A model generated the notes under the pieces. The model was not told the origin of the DNA and ran no database searches. It saw only the letters and a program-made list of their open reading frames with translations. Source: Azospirillum brasilense (GTDB lineage: Bacteria; Pseudomonadota; Alphaproteobacteria; Azospirillales; Azospirillaceae). Taken from it: a DNA stretch of 64,000 nucleotides. Position 1 is the stretch's first letter. The number at the start of each line of letters is the position of its first letter. The DNA lies in the NCBI RefSeq assembly GCF_008365405.1, contig NZ_QOKV01000004.1:1-64000 (forward strand). Direction: 5' to 3'. Below are positions 38,996 to 49,267 of this stretch, one piece after another. The position numbers and the translations under genes were made by a program.

Positions 38996-41923
38996 ATGGC
39001 GAAAGGCGTCGGTTCGTTCGTTGGGTCGATGGGCATCTCGAAGCGGCTGTGGCTGGCCTTCGCGCTCCTGCTCGCCCTGCTGGCCGCCCAGGTCGCCGCC
39101 AGCCTGCTGAGCATCCGCAGCCTGAACGGCAGCGTCGACGCGGTGCTCACCGGCAGTGAACTCGCCACCTTCGCCAAGGACCTCTCGGCCCGCCTCGCCA
39201 ACCAGCGCATCCACGGGCGCGACTATCTGGTCACCGGCGATCCCGCCGCGCTCAACCGCCAGCGGGCGCTGCGCACCGAGTTCGATCAGGCGCTGGCCGC
39301 CCACGGCGCGGCCATCCAGCGCTCCAGCCAGGCGGCGGCCTTCGCCGAGCTGGCCCGGCTGCACACCGAATACCACACCCAGTTCGAGGCGATCCGCGTC
39401 GTCCGCGACCGCTACGACGCGGCCATCCGCCAGACCATGGACCCGCTGGGCACCCAGATCACCGAGACGCTGGAGCGCATCGTCGAGGGCGCCCAGGCCA
39501 CCGGCGACAAGGACGCCGCCTTGGTCGGGGAAGAAATGGAGAAGCACTGGGTGCTGACCCGCCTCTTCGCCAACCGCACGCTCGGCATGCGCGATGCCGC
39601 CGCAGCAGGGCCGATGGAAAAGAACCTGGACGAGATGCTGGAGCATGTGCGCGAGGCGCAGGCCCTGCTGACCGAACCCCGCGTGGCGGCGATGCTGCGC
39701 GAGGTGGCGGAGCGGGCGCCGGGCTACCGCACCGCCTTCCGCGACGCCGTCGCCGCCGACAAGGAGATCGACCGCCTGCGCGCCGAGATCGTCGCCAAGA
39801 TCGTCACCGCCCTGACCGCGACGCTGGACTCAATCGCCACCACCATCCACGCCGAGCAGAAGGGGATCGAGACCCGCGCCGAGACGGAGGTGGAGAACAG
39901 CGTCCTGCTGGCCCTGGTCCTGGGTGGTCTGTCGCTGCTGCTGGGCATCGGCGCCGCGCAGGTCATCGCCCGCTCCATCACCGGCCCGGTCCAGGGCATC
40001 CGCAAGGTGATGACCGACCTCAGCGACGGGCATCTGTCGGTCACCGTCCCCCACACCGACGGGCGCGACGAGCTGGGCGCGATGGCCCGCGCCGTCGCCG
40101 CCTTCAAGGAGGACGCGGTGACCGCGGTGCGGGCCGGGATCGCGCTCGACCGCGTGTCGTCCTGCATCATGACGGTGGGCGAGGACGGGACCGTCACCTA
40201 TTGCAACGCCGCCGCCCTGGCGATGTTCAAGGCCGCCGAGAGCGACCTGCGCAAGGCCTTGCCCGCCTTCGACGCCGCCGGGCTGATCGGGAAGACTCTC
40301 GACGCGCTCGACACCGAGGCCCCGCGCCTGCGCTCCAGCCTGACCGACCTCGCCAGCCCCCACAAGGGCATGGTCAAGGCGGGCCGCCGCAGCTTCGAGA
40401 TCACCGCCAGCCCGGTCGCCGGGCGCCACGGCGAGAAGCTGGGCCTCGTCGTCGAATGGCGCGACCTGACCGCCGAGCTGTCCATCGAGGCGGAGATCGC
40501 CGCCATGGTGGACAGCGCCGTGCGCGGCGACTTCACCCAGCGGATCGCGCTCGACGGCAAGACCGGCTTCTTCCGGCTGGTCAGCGAGGGCATGAACCGG
40601 CTGGCCGCCAACGTCTCCGGCGTGACCGAGGATCTGGCCGCCATGCTGGAATCGCTGTCGCAGGGCGACCTGTCGCGGCGCATCGACAAGCCGTACGAGG
40701 GCGTGTTCCTGCGCCTGAAGGACGATTTCAACGGCACGGCGGAAAAGCTGTCGGAGATCGTCCGCCGCATCAACGGCGCCGCCGAGTCCATCGCCGCGGC
40801 CAGCCGCGAAATCGCCGACGGCAGCCTCGACCTGTCCGAGCGGACCGAGCAGCAGGCCTCCTCGCTGGAGGAGACGGCGGCGAGCATGGAGGAGCTGGCG
40901 GCCACCGTCCGCTCCAACGCCGACAACGCCCAGCAGGTCAACGCCTTCGCCAACGACGCCCGCCGCGCCGCCGAGAAGGGCGGTCAGGTCGCCGCCAGCG
41001 CCGTGGAGGCGATGCGCGGGATCGAGCGTTCGTCGCAGAAGATTTCCGACATCATCGGGGTGATCGACGAGATCGCCTTCCAGACCAACCTGCTGGCGCT
41101 GAACGCGGCGGTGGAGGCGGCGCGGGCCGGCGACGCGGGCCGCGGCTTCGCCGTGGTGGCGCAGGAGGTGCGCAACCTCGCCCAGCGCTCGGCCCAGGCG
41201 TCCAAGGAGATCAAGACGCTGATCCTCGACAGCGGGGCGCAGGTCAAGGACGGGGTGGAGCTGGTCCGCTCCGCAGGCTCCTCGCTGACCGACATCGTGG
41301 CGGGCATCGCGCGGGTCGCCGACCTCGTGTCGGAGATCGCCCGGGCCACGGCCGAGCAGGCGTCCGGCCTGGACGAGGTCAACACCGCCGTCGCCCAGAT
41401 GGACGAGATGACCCAGAAGAACGCCGCGCTGGTCGAGGAAAGCACCGCCGCCGCCCGCTCGCTGGAGGAGCAGGCCGGGCAGCTCCGCCAGCAGATGGCC
41501 TTCTTCTCGCTGGACGCCGGCCACGGCCACGGCGGGTCCGAGCTGGCCCGCCACATCCAGTTGATCGAGAACACCAAGATCGACCATGTGACCTTCCGCG
41601 ACACCGTGCTGAAGACCGTCCAGGGCCACGGCGAGGCCACCGCGGATCGGCTGGCCGACCATCACGGCTGCCGCCTGGGCAAGTGGTACGACACGGTGAG
41701 CGACGCCGCCGTGCGCTCCTGCCCGTCCTTCGACCGGATCGCCGAGCCGCACGCCCGCTTCCACGAAGCCGGCAAGCGCGCCCTGCGCGCCCATGAGCAG
41801 GGGGACGACGACGCCGAGGCCCAGGCCCTGGCCGATCTCGACCGGCTGTCGGGCATCGTGCTGGGCCTGCTGGACAAACTCGCCAGCGAAGCGCGGGCCC
41901 AGGCCCGCGGGCGGGCGGCATGA
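38996..41923 (+). CDS. Methyl-accepting chemotaxis protein with PAS and CZB domains
   Basis: The 975-aa receptor has a membrane helix at about 15-35, a helical periplasmic sensor (about 36-300) and a second membrane helix near 300-322. A HAMP domain and a cytoplasmic PAS domain (about 380-500) follow. A second HAMP-like pair ([29 protein letters not shown]) leads to the signalling hairpin with tip [30 protein letters not shown] (split here for naming only). The C-terminus carries a chemoreceptor zinc-binding (CZB) domain with [16 protein letters not shown] and HARFHEAG. In other CZB proteins these His/Cys residues bind zinc and can react to hypochlorous acid. The stop overlaps cheR by four bases. 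The ligand is unknown. Confidence 0.94.
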   Translation: MAKGVGSFVGSMGISKRLWLAFALLLALLAAQVAASLLSIRSLNGSVDAVLTGSELATFAKDLSARLANQRIHGRDYLVTGDPAALNRQRALRTEFDQALAAHGAAIQRSSQAAAFAELARLHTEYHTQFEAIRVVRDRYDAAIRQTMDPLGTQITETLERIVEGAQATGDKDAALVGEEMEKHWVLTRLFANRTLGMRDAAAAGPMEKNLDEMLEHVREAQALLTEPRVAAMLREVAERAPGYRTAFRDAVAADKEIDRLRAEIVAKIVTALTATLDSIATTIHAEQKGIETRAETEVENSVLLALVLGGLSLLLGIGAAQVIARSITGPVQGIRKVMTDLSDGHLSVTVPHTDGRDELGAMARAVAAFKEDAVTAVRAGIALDRVSSCIMTVGEDGTVTYCNAAALAMFKAAESDLRKALPAFDAAGLIGKTLDALDTEAPRLRSSLTDLASPHKGMVKAGRRSFEITASPVAGRHGEKLGLVVEWRDLTAELSIEAEIAAMVDSAVRGDFTQRIALDGKTGFFRLVSEGMNRLAANVSGVTEDLAAMLESLSQGDLSRRIDKPYEGVFLRLKDDFNGTAEKLSEIVRRINGAAESIAAASREIADGSLDLSERTEQQASSLEETAASMEELAATVRSNADNAQQVNAFANDARRAAEKGGQVAASAVEAMRGIERSSQKISDIIGVIDEIAFQTNLLALNAAVEAARAGDAGRGFAVVAQEVRNLAQRSAQASKEIKTLILDSGAQVKDGVELVRSAGSSLTDIVAGIARVADLVSEIARATAEQASGLDEVNTAVAQMDEMTQKNAALVEESTAAARSLEEQAGQLRQQMAFFSLDAGHGHGGSELARHIQLIENTKIDHVTFRDTVLKTVQGHGEATADRLADHHGCRLGKWYDTVSDAAVRSCPSFDRIAEPHARFHEAGKRALRAHEQGDDDAEAQALADLDRLSGIVLGLLDKLASEARAQARGRAA

Positions 41924-42840
41924 CCGCGACCCCCAGCCCTTCCCCCGATGCGGCCTTAGAGGCGGCTGACCGCGGCGCCGTCCCCGCGGCGACCTCCGGC
42001 CGGCGGGAGTTCCCGTTCGAGCGGCGGCACTTCGACTTCATCGCCCGCATGCTCTACCAGCTCGCCGGGATCGCGCTGGCCCCGCACAAGATCGAGATGG
42101 TCTATTCCCGCCTCGCCCGGCGGCTGCGCGACCTGCGCCTGGGCGACTTCGACAGCTACTGCGCCTTGCTGGAGAGCGAGGAGGGGGCGAACGAGGTCGG
42201 CTTCCTGGTCAATGCCCTGACCACCAACCTGACCAGCTTCTTCCGCGAGTCGCACCATTTCGACTTCCTGGCGAAGACCGCGGTGCCGGAGATGCGCGCC
42301 CGCCACGCCGGGGAGTCCTCCCACCCGCGGCTGCGCATCTGGTCCGCCGGCTGCTCCTCCGGGCAGGAGCCCTACACCATCGCCATGGTTCTGGCCTCCA
42401 GCTTCGGGCCGGAGCTGCGGCGCTGGGACGCCCGCATCCTGGCGACCGACATCGACACCCACATGGTCGACACCGCCCGGCGCGGCGTCTATCCCGCCGA
42501 TCTGGCGAACAGCATCCCGGCCCCGCTGCGCGACCGCTTCACCCGGCGCCAGCGCGAGGGCGGCGAGCCGATGGTGGCGATGGAGGAGGAGCTGAAGCGG
42601 CTGATCACCTTCAAGCCGCTGAACCTGCTGGAGCACTGGCCCATGAAGGGGCCGTTCGACGCGATCTTCTGCCGCAACGTGCTGATCTATTTCGACCGCG
42701 TCGGGCGGACCCAGGTCATCGGCAACTTCGCCCGCATGCTGGAGCCCGGCGGCTATCTGTTCCTCGGCCATTCGGAGAGCCTGTACGGCGTGTCGGACCG
42801 CTTCCGCCAGACCGGCCCCACCATCTACCGGAGGCTGTGA
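41920..42840 (+). CDS. cheR: Chemotaxis methyltransferase CheR
   Basis: This 306-aa protein is an S-adenosylmethionine-dependent glutamate methyltransferase acting on chemoreceptors. It has the N-terminal helical domain ([30 protein letters not shown]), [14 protein letters not shown], the SAM-binding [26 protein letters not shown] and [10 protein letters not shown], and ends [17 protein letters not shown]. Its start overlaps the receptor's stop (ATGA-type), and cheD follows 3 bases downstream. An N-terminal tail of about 25 residues rich in Ala/Pro is extra. Confidence 0.96.
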   Translation: MTATPSPSPDAALEAADRGAVPAATSGRREFPFERRHFDFIARMLYQLAGIALAPHKIEMVYSRLARRLRDLRLGDFDSYCALLESEEGANEVGFLVNALTTNLTSFFRESHHFDFLAKTAVPEMRARHAGESSHPRLRIWSAGCSSGQEPYTIAMVLASSFGPELRRWDARILATDIDTHMVDTARRGVYPADLANSIPAPLRDRFTRRQREGGEPMVAMEEELKRLITFKPLNLLEHWPMKGPFDAIFCRNVLIYFDRVGRTQVIGNFARMLEPGGYLFLGHSESLYGVSDRFRQTGPTIYRRL

Positions 42841-42843
42841 CGC

Positions 42844-43470
42844 ATGACCGCATTCGCAAGCCGCCGCGCGGCGGAGGCCCGGCAGACCGGCGGCTACTTC
42901 CATCCGCAGTTCCGCGCCCACACGATGAAGGTCTTTCTGGGCCATCATCTGGTCAGCGACCGCTCGGACGTGATGATGGTGACGACGCTGGGCTCCTGCG
43001 TGGCCGCCTGCGTCCACGACCCGGCGACGGCGATCGGCGGCATGAACCATTTCCTGTTGCCTGAGGTGCCGGAGTCCGAGGACGCCGGCACCGGGGCGGC
43101 GGCACGCTACGGCTCGGTCGCCATGGAGCGGCTGATCAACGACCTGCTGGCCCGCGGTGCCCAGCGCGGGCGGCTGGAGGTGAAGCTGTTCGGCGGCGCC
43201 CGCGTCATCGATTCCAGCTTCGACGTCGGCCAGCGCAACGCCGCCTTCGCGCTCGACTACGTGCGGCGGGAGGGGCTGAAGCTGATGGGCCAGGATCTCG
43301 GCGGCGCCTCGGCCCGGCGCATCCACTACTTCCCCCACACCGGCAAGGCCATGCGCAAGATGCTGCGGCCGGAAGCCCTGTCGGAGACGGCGAACCAGGA
43401 ACTGCATTTCCGCTCCAGCCTGCGGCACCAGCCGATCGAGGGCGACGTGGAACTGTTCGGGGAGGACTGA
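42844..43470 (+). CDS. cheD: Chemoreceptor glutamine deamidase CheD
   Basis: This 208-aa CheD deamidates glutamines in receptors and can also interact with phosphatases of the CheC family. The catalytic site appears complete: [15 protein letters not shown] with Cys, and the His in MNHFLLPE. An N-terminal extension of about 30 residues precedes the conserved core. The tail after [11 protein letters not shown] is longer than in short CheD proteins. It lies between cheR and cheB with 3-base gaps on both sides. Confidence 0.95.
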   Translation: MTAFASRRAAEARQTGGYFHPQFRAHTMKVFLGHHLVSDRSDVMMVTTLGSCVAACVHDPATAIGGMNHFLLPEVPESEDAGTGAAARYGSVAMERLINDLLARGAQRGRLEVKLFGGARVIDSSFDVGQRNAAFALDYVRREGLKLMGQDLGGASARRIHYFPHTGKAMRKMLRPEALSETANQELHFRSSLRHQPIEGDVELFGED

Positions 43471-43473
43471 GCC

Positions 43474-44538
43474 ATGACACGCTCCATCCGCGTCGTGATC
43501 GTGGACGACAGCAGCCTGATGCGGGAGATGCTGAAGGCCGTCATCTCGGACGAGCCCGGCATCGAGGTGGTCGGCGTCGCCCGCGACCCCTACGAGGCGC
43601 GCGACGTCATCAAGCGGACCAACCCGGACGTCGTCACGCTGGACGTCGAGATGCCGCGGATGGACGGGCTGTCCTTCCTGGAGAAGATCATGACGCTGCG
43701 CCCGACGCCGGTCGTCATGGTCTCCTCCCTGACCCAGGAGGGGTCGGAGGCGACGATCCGCGCGCTGGAGATCGGCGCGGTGGACTGCGTGGCCAAGCCC
43801 GACGGCTCGGAGGGCCACGGCTTCGAGGCGATGGCCCACGAGCTGGTCGGCAAGATCCGCATCGCCGCCACCGCCCGCCTGTCGATGCGGCGGCCCAGGC
43901 CCGCGGCCTCGCCCCTCCAGACGCCGCGCCGCGCCGGGTCGGGCACCCGCTTCATCGCCATCGGCGCCTCGACCGGCGGGGTGGAGCGCATCCGCGACGT
44001 GCTGGCGGTCATGCCCGCCGACTGCCCGCCCATCGTCATCACCCAGCATATGGGACCGAGCTACGTCCCCAGCTTCGCCGCCCGGCTCGACCGCATCTCG
44101 CCGCCGTCGGTGGAGGTCGCCACCCAGGGCGCCCGGCTGGTCCAGGGCAAGGTCTACATCGCCCCCGGCGACCGGCATCTGGTGATCATCCGCGACGCCC
44201 AGGGCTATTCCTGCCACATCCTGGACGGCCCGGCGGTCAGCGGCCACCGCCCGTCGGTGGACGTGCTGTTCTCCTCCGTCGCCAAGGCGGCGGGGGCGAA
44301 CGCGGTGGGGGTGATCCTGTCCGGCATGGGCCGCGACGGGGCTTCGGGCATGCTGGCGATGCGCGATGCGGGGGCCTATACCATCGGCGAACAGGAATCG
44401 AGCTGCGTCGTCTACGGCATGCCGCGCGCCGCCCGGGACGCCGGGGCGGTCGCCGTCGAACTGCCGCTGGCGCAGATACCGGCCGAGATGCTGCGCGCGT
44501 TCGACGCCATCGGCGAACACCGCACGCGCGCGAACTGA
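43474..44538 (+). CDS. cheB: Chemotaxis methylesterase CheB
   Basis: This 354-aa protein is made of a receiver domain and a methylesterase domain. Phospho-acceptor D57 lies in [12 protein letters not shown]. The esterase triad is S166 in GASTGG, H192 in ITQHMG and D288 in [10 protein letters not shown]. The linker carries several Arg and Pro residues. It removes methyl groups from receptors when phosphorylated by CheA. It follows cheD directly and precedes the soluble receptor-like gene by 11 bp. Confidence 0.97.
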   Translation: MTRSIRVVIVDDSSLMREMLKAVISDEPGIEVVGVARDPYEARDVIKRTNPDVVTLDVEMPRMDGLSFLEKIMTLRPTPVVMVSSLTQEGSEATIRALEIGAVDCVAKPDGSEGHGFEAMAHELVGKIRIAATARLSMRRPRPAASPLQTPRRAGSGTRFIAIGASTGGVERIRDVLAVMPADCPPIVITQHMGPSYVPSFAARLDRISPPSVEVATQGARLVQGKVYIAPGDRHLVIIRDAQGYSCHILDGPAVSGHRPSVDVLFSSVAKAAGANAVGVILSGMGRDGASGMLAMRDAGAYTIGEQESSCVVYGMPRAARDAGAVAVELPLAQIPAEMLRAFDAIGEHRTRAN

Positions 44539-44549
44539 GGAGCAGCACC

Positions 44550-45716
44550 ATGTCTTTCTACGGCCGCGCGCCCCGCCTGGAAGCCGGACCGGAACCGGAG
44601 AAGCCGGACCTTCCCGACGATGGCGCTCCCGTGCACAGCCTGCCCGAGATCGGCGAGAAGATCGCGGTCACCGGCGAGCTTCTGGCGACCTGGATGGGCT
44701 ACGCCGACATCCAGCGCCGCACGCTGGAGGCGGTGCAGAACGAGCTGACGCGCACCTCCTCGACGGTCGAGGACGCGACGCTGGACCTCTCCTCCCGCTT
44801 CCGCGAGCTGGCCGAGAAGGCCATGCAGCAGTCGGAGCGGGTGGAGGAGATCGTCGGCATGGCCGGCTCCGTCTCCATCGACGGGGAGCGGGTGCCGATG
44901 GACCAGCTGGTCACCGGCATGCAGCAGATGATCGCGGACATGATCTCCAACATCGTCATTCTGTCCCGCCACGCCATGAGCATGGTCTATCTGCTGGACG
45001 ACGTGCAGAAGGACGTGGCGGAGCTGGAGAAGTCGATCGGCGACATCGACGCCATCAACCGCCAGACCAACTTCCTGGCGCTGAACGCCACCATCGAGGC
45101 GAGCCGCGCCGGCGAGGCCGGACGGACCTTCGCCGTGGTCGCGCAGGAGGTGCGCCACCTCTCCCGCTCCACCGGGGCGCTGGCCGACCGCATGCGCTCC
45201 AAGGTCACCGCGGTGGTCAAGGGCGTGCGCAACGGCCACGACATCCTGCGCCAGATCGCCGACACCGACATGTCCCCCCAGATGCTCGCCAAGGAGCGGG
45301 TGGACAAGACCATGGACAGCCTGGTCGACCAGACCAACCACTTCCAGGCGGTGCTGGAGACGGCGGCGACCGTGTCGTCGGACATGTCCGCCACCATCAG
45401 CCGCATGGTCACCGGGATGCAGTTCCAGGACCTGACCAAGCAGCGGCTGGAGGCCATCAACGACAGCCTCGCCATCATGGCGGAAGGGCTGAACGAGCTG
45501 GAAAACCGCACCCGCGTCGAAATGCCCGCTTCCTTGGGGCCGCAGGTTCCGCAGGAATGGCTCGACGAGCTGCTGGGCCGCTTCAAGCTGAGCGAGATGC
45601 GCCAGCGCTTCGTGCGCCGTCTGCTGCTGGAAGGGACGGCGCTGGACGAGCATGGCGTCCTTGACGTCGATGCCGGCCAGGACGACAGTTCCGGCGGCGA
45701 CATCGAACTTTTCTGA
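44550..45716 (+). CDS. Soluble MCP-like protein with a CheZ-like FQDLT motif
   Basis: This 388-aa protein has no membrane segment. It is helical throughout, with a receptor signalling tip [20 protein letters not shown] (about 169-188) followed by [16 protein letters not shown]. Further on, [10 protein letters not shown] (F292 to Q298) resembles the CheZ active-site pattern FQDLTxQ, in which the Asp and Gln take part in CheY-P dephosphorylation. The combination could be a soluble receptor that also removes phosphate from CheY. Family members with this motif are mostly untested. It is the last gene of the tightly packed cheR-cheD-cheB stretch. Confidence 0.82.
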   Translation: MSFYGRAPRLEAGPEPEKPDLPDDGAPVHSLPEIGEKIAVTGELLATWMGYADIQRRTLEAVQNELTRTSSTVEDATLDLSSRFRELAEKAMQQSERVEEIVGMAGSVSIDGERVPMDQLVTGMQQMIADMISNIVILSRHAMSMVYLLDDVQKDVAELEKSIGDIDAINRQTNFLALNATIEASRAGEAGRTFAVVAQEVRHLSRSTGALADRMRSKVTAVVKGVRNGHDILRQIADTDMSPQMLAKERVDKTMDSLVDQTNHFQAVLETAATVSSDMSATISRMVTGMQFQDLTKQRLEAINDSLAIMAEGLNELENRTRVEMPASLGPQVPQEWLDELLGRFKLSEMRQRFVRRLLLEGTALDEHGVLDVDAGQDDSSGGDIELF

Positions 45717-45829
45717 AGCCGAGGGATTCTGTGGAATCCCCGGCCTGACTTGCCCCATTCTGGCGTGGTCCGCACAAGGCCACCCGCCCCAATGCCCCTT
45801 CAGGAACACCCTTCAGGAACACCGGACCG

Positions 45830-46135
45830 ATGGACTACGGAATTGAGGACAAGGAGCAGGAGACCCTGGTTCGGTTGCGCGGTCGCCTGACATTCAACGA
45901 CCACGCCAAGCTGCGCGCCCTGATCCGGGAGATGCTGCAGAACAAGGCCAAGCGTCAGGTGCTCGACCTCTCCACGCTGGAGTTCGTCGATTCGGCGGGA
46001 ATCGGCATGCTTCTGATCGCGCGGGAGGAGATGGCGAACGCGGACAAGCAGCTCGTCCTGCGCTCCGCCGCCGGGCAGGTCAAGCGCGTGCTGACGGTGG
46101 CCCAGCTCAACAAGATCGTCACGATCGAGGACTGA
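45830..46135 (+). CDS. STAS anti-sigma factor antagonist (module A)
   Basis: This 101-aa STAS-domain protein has LDLSTLEFVDSAGIGMLLIA, with phospho-acceptor S55 in the Asp-Ser pair. Such proteins switch between a phosphorylated inactive form and a dephosphorylated form that binds the partner ATPase. The ATPase gene starts 5 bp downstream, and two PP2C-type phosphatase genes follow. The paralogue at 53146-53451 has the same length and the same DSAGIGMLLI core with Ser at the same position. Confidence 0.92.
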   Translation: MDYGIEDKEQETLVRLRGRLTFNDHAKLRALIREMLQNKAKRQVLDLSTLEFVDSAGIGMLLIAREEMANADKQLVLRSAAGQVKRVLTVAQLNKIVTIED

Positions 46136-46140
46136 TCCCC

Positions 46141-46869
46141 TTGGTCCCCTCCCCCACCCACGTTGCCGCCCTGCAAGGCCTGGGCGTGCCGACCGACCGG
46201 CTGGAGCGGCTGTCGGCGGCGCTTCGGCTTCCGCACCGGCGGCCCGGCTCCCCGGCGGGGGAGGCGTTCGGCGCCTCCGTGCTGCTTCTGGTGGGCGATG
46301 CCGGCGCCGTGGAGGCGCCGGAGTTCTGGCAGCGGCCCTTCGGGGCCTGGATCGAGGTCGCCGGCCTGTCCGACGCCCAGATCGTCGAGGCTGCGCACCG
46401 CGCCGCCCGCGCCGACCTGTTCGCCTGCGTGACGACGGTGACCGCCAACCGCCTGCATCTCGCCGGCCGCGTCCTGAACGGGCTGGCCGCCCTGCATCCC
46501 ATGCCGGAGGCCCAGCGCGACGACATGGAGCTGGCGCTGCACGAAGCGATCAGCAACGCGGTGGTGCACGGCAACCTCCAGGTCGAAGGCATGAAGGGAC
46601 TGAGCGTGGAGGCGCTGGAGCGCTTCTCCCACGATCTGGCCGCGCGCATGGCCGACCCCACCTTCGCCGACCGCCGGATCGAGGTCGCCGCTTGGCTGGA
46701 GAGCGCTTGCGCGGTGGTCGAGGTTGCCGACGAGGGAACCGGCTTCGCCCGGCCGGAGCGCATCGACTACGGCGCCTCGGGCCGCGGGCTGGACCTGATC
46801 GCCGCCATCGTCGAGGAGCTTCAGCTTCTCGACGGCGGGCGCCGCATCCGCATGAGGTTTCCCCTCTGA
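46141..46869 (+). CDS. RsbW/SpoIIAB-like ATPase (module A switch kinase)
   Basis: This 242-aa protein has a C-terminal HATPase_c_2 domain with LHEAISNAVVHGN (N box), VADEGTGFARPER (G1 box) and GRGLDLIAAI (G2 box). It has a long insertion between the N and G1 boxes. The N-terminal 110 residues are less conserved. The start is TTG 46141, five bases after the STAS stop. By family it would phosphorylate the STAS partner on Ser. No sigma factor gene is adjacent, so the target held by this ATPase is open. Its stop overlaps the next start. Confidence 0.85.
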   Translation: MVPSPTHVAALQGLGVPTDRLERLSAALRLPHRRPGSPAGEAFGASVLLLVGDAGAVEAPEFWQRPFGAWIEVAGLSDAQIVEAAHRAARADLFACVTTVTANRLHLAGRVLNGLAALHPMPEAQRDDMELALHEAISNAVVHGNLQVEGMKGLSVEALERFSHDLAARMADPTFADRRIEVAAWLESACAVVEVADEGTGFARPERIDYGASGRGLDLIAAIVEELQLLDGGRRIRMRFPL

Positions 46870-48044
46870 TGGACGACGCCATCGCCGCCTGCCGCATCCT
46901 GGTGGTGGATGACACCGACTTCAACCGCACACTGATCGGCGCGCTGCTCAGCGAAGCCGGCTTCCAGAACATCGTCTACGCCAAGGACGGCTTCGACGCG
47001 CTGGCCCAGATCGCCGCGGAGGCGCCGGACCTGCTGATCCTCGACATCATGATGCCGGGGATGGACGGGTTCGAGGTGTGCCGCCGCCTGCGCGCCGACC
47101 ACGCCTACGCCGACCTGCCGGTGCTGGTGCAGACCGCCCTGTCGTCCAGCGACGACCGCAACCGCGCCTTCGCCGCCGGCACCACCGACCTGATCTCCAA
47201 GCCGCTGGACCGGACGGAGCTGGTCGCCCGCGTGCGCATCCACCTGCAGAACCGGGTGCTGATCCGCAACCTTCAGACCTACCGGGCGCGGGTCGAGGGG
47301 GAGCTGGCGATGGCCCGCTCCATGTACGACCATCTGCTGCCTTCCCCGGCGCTGTGCGCCACGCTGACGGACAGCGCGGGGGTGACGCTGCGGTCGCACA
47401 CGGCGCTGTCCTCCGACCTCGGCGGCGACCTCTGGGGGGTGCTGCCGCTGGCCGGCGGGCGGTTCGGGCTGTTCCTGCTGGACATGGCCGGGCGCGGCGT
47501 GTCGGCGGCGCTGAACGCCTTCCGCATGCACACGCTGATCCACGAGCTGGCCCCCCATCTCGGCGAGCGGCCCGGCGCCTTCCTGACCGAACTGAACGAG
47601 CGGGCCGTCTGCCTGCTGGAACTTGGGCAGCACGCCACGGTGATCTATGGGGTGGTGGACGGCGCGGCGGAACGCTTCACCTACGCGGCGGCGGCGGCAG
47701 CCCCGCCGGTCTTGATACCGCCGGCCCCCTCGCCGCTGGTCTTCGGCGAGGGGGCCGGCCAGCCGGTGGGGGTCGCCACCGGCGCGCACTACGAGGAGCG
47801 CAGCCTGCCCCTCCCGCCGAAGTCCGTGCTGGTCCTGCACTCCACCGCGGTGCTGGAGACGCTGGGCGGGCGCAACGGCGGCCTCGCCGCCCTGCTGCGG
47901 AGCGCCACCGTCCGGAACGCCATGGCCGACGGCAGCGGCGGCGACGCCTTCACGGCGGTCACCGCGGCGCTCGCCGCCGCCCAGGGCGACGTGCCGCTCG
48001 ATGACCACACGCTGGTCTGGATCGGGCACGGGGGTGCGCGATGA
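46869..48044 (+). CDS. Receiver-PP2C protein, phosphatase site partly lost (module A)
   Basis: The 391-aa protein has a receiver domain (D59 in LILDIMMPGMDG) followed by a SpoIIE/RsbU-type PP2C domain. The first metal motifs are present (SSDLGGDLWG and LLDMAGRG), but the His of GHG is Arg. The late Tyr-Ser-Asp-Gly motif that normally gives a metal-binding Asp is replaced by LHSTAVLE. The final Asp pair (LDDHTLVW) remains. It may therefore have weak or no phosphatase activity. The adjacent paralogue keeps these motifs. It overlaps both neighbours by a few bases. Confidence 0.86.
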   Translation: MDDAIAACRILVVDDTDFNRTLIGALLSEAGFQNIVYAKDGFDALAQIAAEAPDLLILDIMMPGMDGFEVCRRLRADHAYADLPVLVQTALSSSDDRNRAFAAGTTDLISKPLDRTELVARVRIHLQNRVLIRNLQTYRARVEGELAMARSMYDHLLPSPALCATLTDSAGVTLRSHTALSSDLGGDLWGVLPLAGGRFGLFLLDMAGRGVSAALNAFRMHTLIHELAPHLGERPGAFLTELNERAVCLLELGQHATVIYGVVDGAAERFTYAAAAAAPPVLIPPAPSPLVFGEGAGQPVGVATGAHYEERSLPLPPKSVLVLHSTAVLETLGGRNGGLAALLRSATVRNAMADGSGGDAFTAVTAALAAAQGDVPLDDHTLVWIGHGGAR

Positions 48045-49243
48045 ACAGCCTGCCGGAGGTTCCGGGGCTGGAAACGGCCCGCGTCCTGGTGGTGGACGAC
48101 AACCGGGTGAACCGCCACCTGCTCCAGGCCCTGCTGGAACGCGGCGGCGTCACCCGCATCGACATGGCGGAGGACGGCAACGACGCGCTGGCCCGGCTGG
48201 ACGCCTTTCGGCCCGACCTGATCCTGCTCGACCTGATGATGCCGAACCTGGACGGGTTCGAGATGTGCCGGCGCCTGCGCGCGATCCCCGCCTGGAAGGA
48301 TCTGCCGGTCCTCGTGCAGTCCAGCCTGAACCGGGCCGAGGACCGCGCCAAGGCCTTCGCCGCCGGGGCCACCGATTACGTGACCAAGCCGATCAACGCG
48401 GTCGAACTGCTGGCCCGCGTGCGCATCCATCTGCAGAACCGCGCCCTCCTGCACGATCTCCAGCGCTTCCACGAGCGGACGGAGAGCGAACTGTCGCTCG
48501 CCCGCAAGATGCAAGAACGGCTGATGCCCTCGCCGGAGCGGCTGGCCGAGGTGGAGGCCGCGGCAGGGGTGGGCATCGCCGCCCATTTCGCCCCCTCGTC
48601 GGAGCTGGGGGGCGATTTCTGGGACCTGCGGCACGACGCTATTGCGCCGGGACAGGGACAGGTGCAGGGACAGGGCCGGACCATGCTCTACATGGTCGAT
48701 TTCTCCGGCCATGGCGTCGGGGCGGCGCTGAACACCTTCCGCCTGCACGCGATCTGCCAGCAGATGGACATGTCCGGCCTGACCCCGGCCGAGTTCCTGT
48801 CCACCGTCAACCGGCGGCTGTGCGCGCTGCTTCCCAACGGGCAGTTCGCCACCATGCTGGCCGGGGTGGTCGAGCCGGCGGAGAACCGCTTCGTCTACGC
48901 CTCGGCCGGGTCCACGCGCCCGATGGTCTGGGCGCCCGGCGATGCCGCGCCGCTTCTGGGCGACAGCGCCGGCCTGCCGCTCGGCCTGCTGGCCTCGGCG
49001 GAGTATGAGGAGCGCTCCCTCCCCCTGCCCCCCGGCGGGCGCCTGTTCCTCTATTCGGACGGCGCCATCGAGATCCCGGTCGGGAGCGACGTTCTGGACG
49101 AGCCGGGCCTCGCCGCCCTGGTCGCCGAGCGGATGGGCGAGACCGAGGGCGGCCGTTTCCTGGACGGGTTGCTGGACCGCCTGCGCGCCGTCGGTCCGAT
49201 CGACGACGACCTGACCGCGCTGCTGCTGACCCGCAAGGGCTGA
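48041..49243 (+). CDS. Receiver-PP2C phosphatase (module A)
   Basis: This 400-aa protein has a receiver domain (D64 in ILLDLMMPNLDG), a coiled linker (LARKMQERLMPSPE) and a complete PP2C domain. The domain keeps SSELGGDFWD, MVDFSGHGVGAAL, LYSDGAIE and DDDLTALLL. It includes a short Gln-Gly repeat (PGQGQVQGQGR) in the catalytic domain. By family it dephosphorylates the STAS protein when its receiver is phosphorylated. Its ATG overlaps the upstream stop. Confidence 0.92.
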   Translation: MNSLPEVPGLETARVLVVDDNRVNRHLLQALLERGGVTRIDMAEDGNDALARLDAFRPDLILLDLMMPNLDGFEMCRRLRAIPAWKDLPVLVQSSLNRAEDRAKAFAAGATDYVTKPINAVELLARVRIHLQNRALLHDLQRFHERTESELSLARKMQERLMPSPERLAEVEAAAGVGIAAHFAPSSELGGDFWDLRHDAIAPGQGQVQGQGRTMLYMVDFSGHGVGAALNTFRLHAICQQMDMSGLTPAEFLSTVNRRLCALLPNGQFATMLAGVVEPAENRFVYASAGSTRPMVWAPGDAAPLLGDSAGLPLGLLASAEYEERSLPLPPGGRLFLYSDGAIEIPVGSDVLDEPGLAALVAERMGETEGGRFLDGLLDRLRAVGPIDDDLTALLLTRKG

Positions 49244-49267
49244 GCAGGGCATGGAACCGACGGGCGC

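Noticed and set aside
41956..44520. An 854-codon minus-strand frame opposite cheR, cheD and cheB.
   Set aside because: It is an antisense shadow of three intact che genes.
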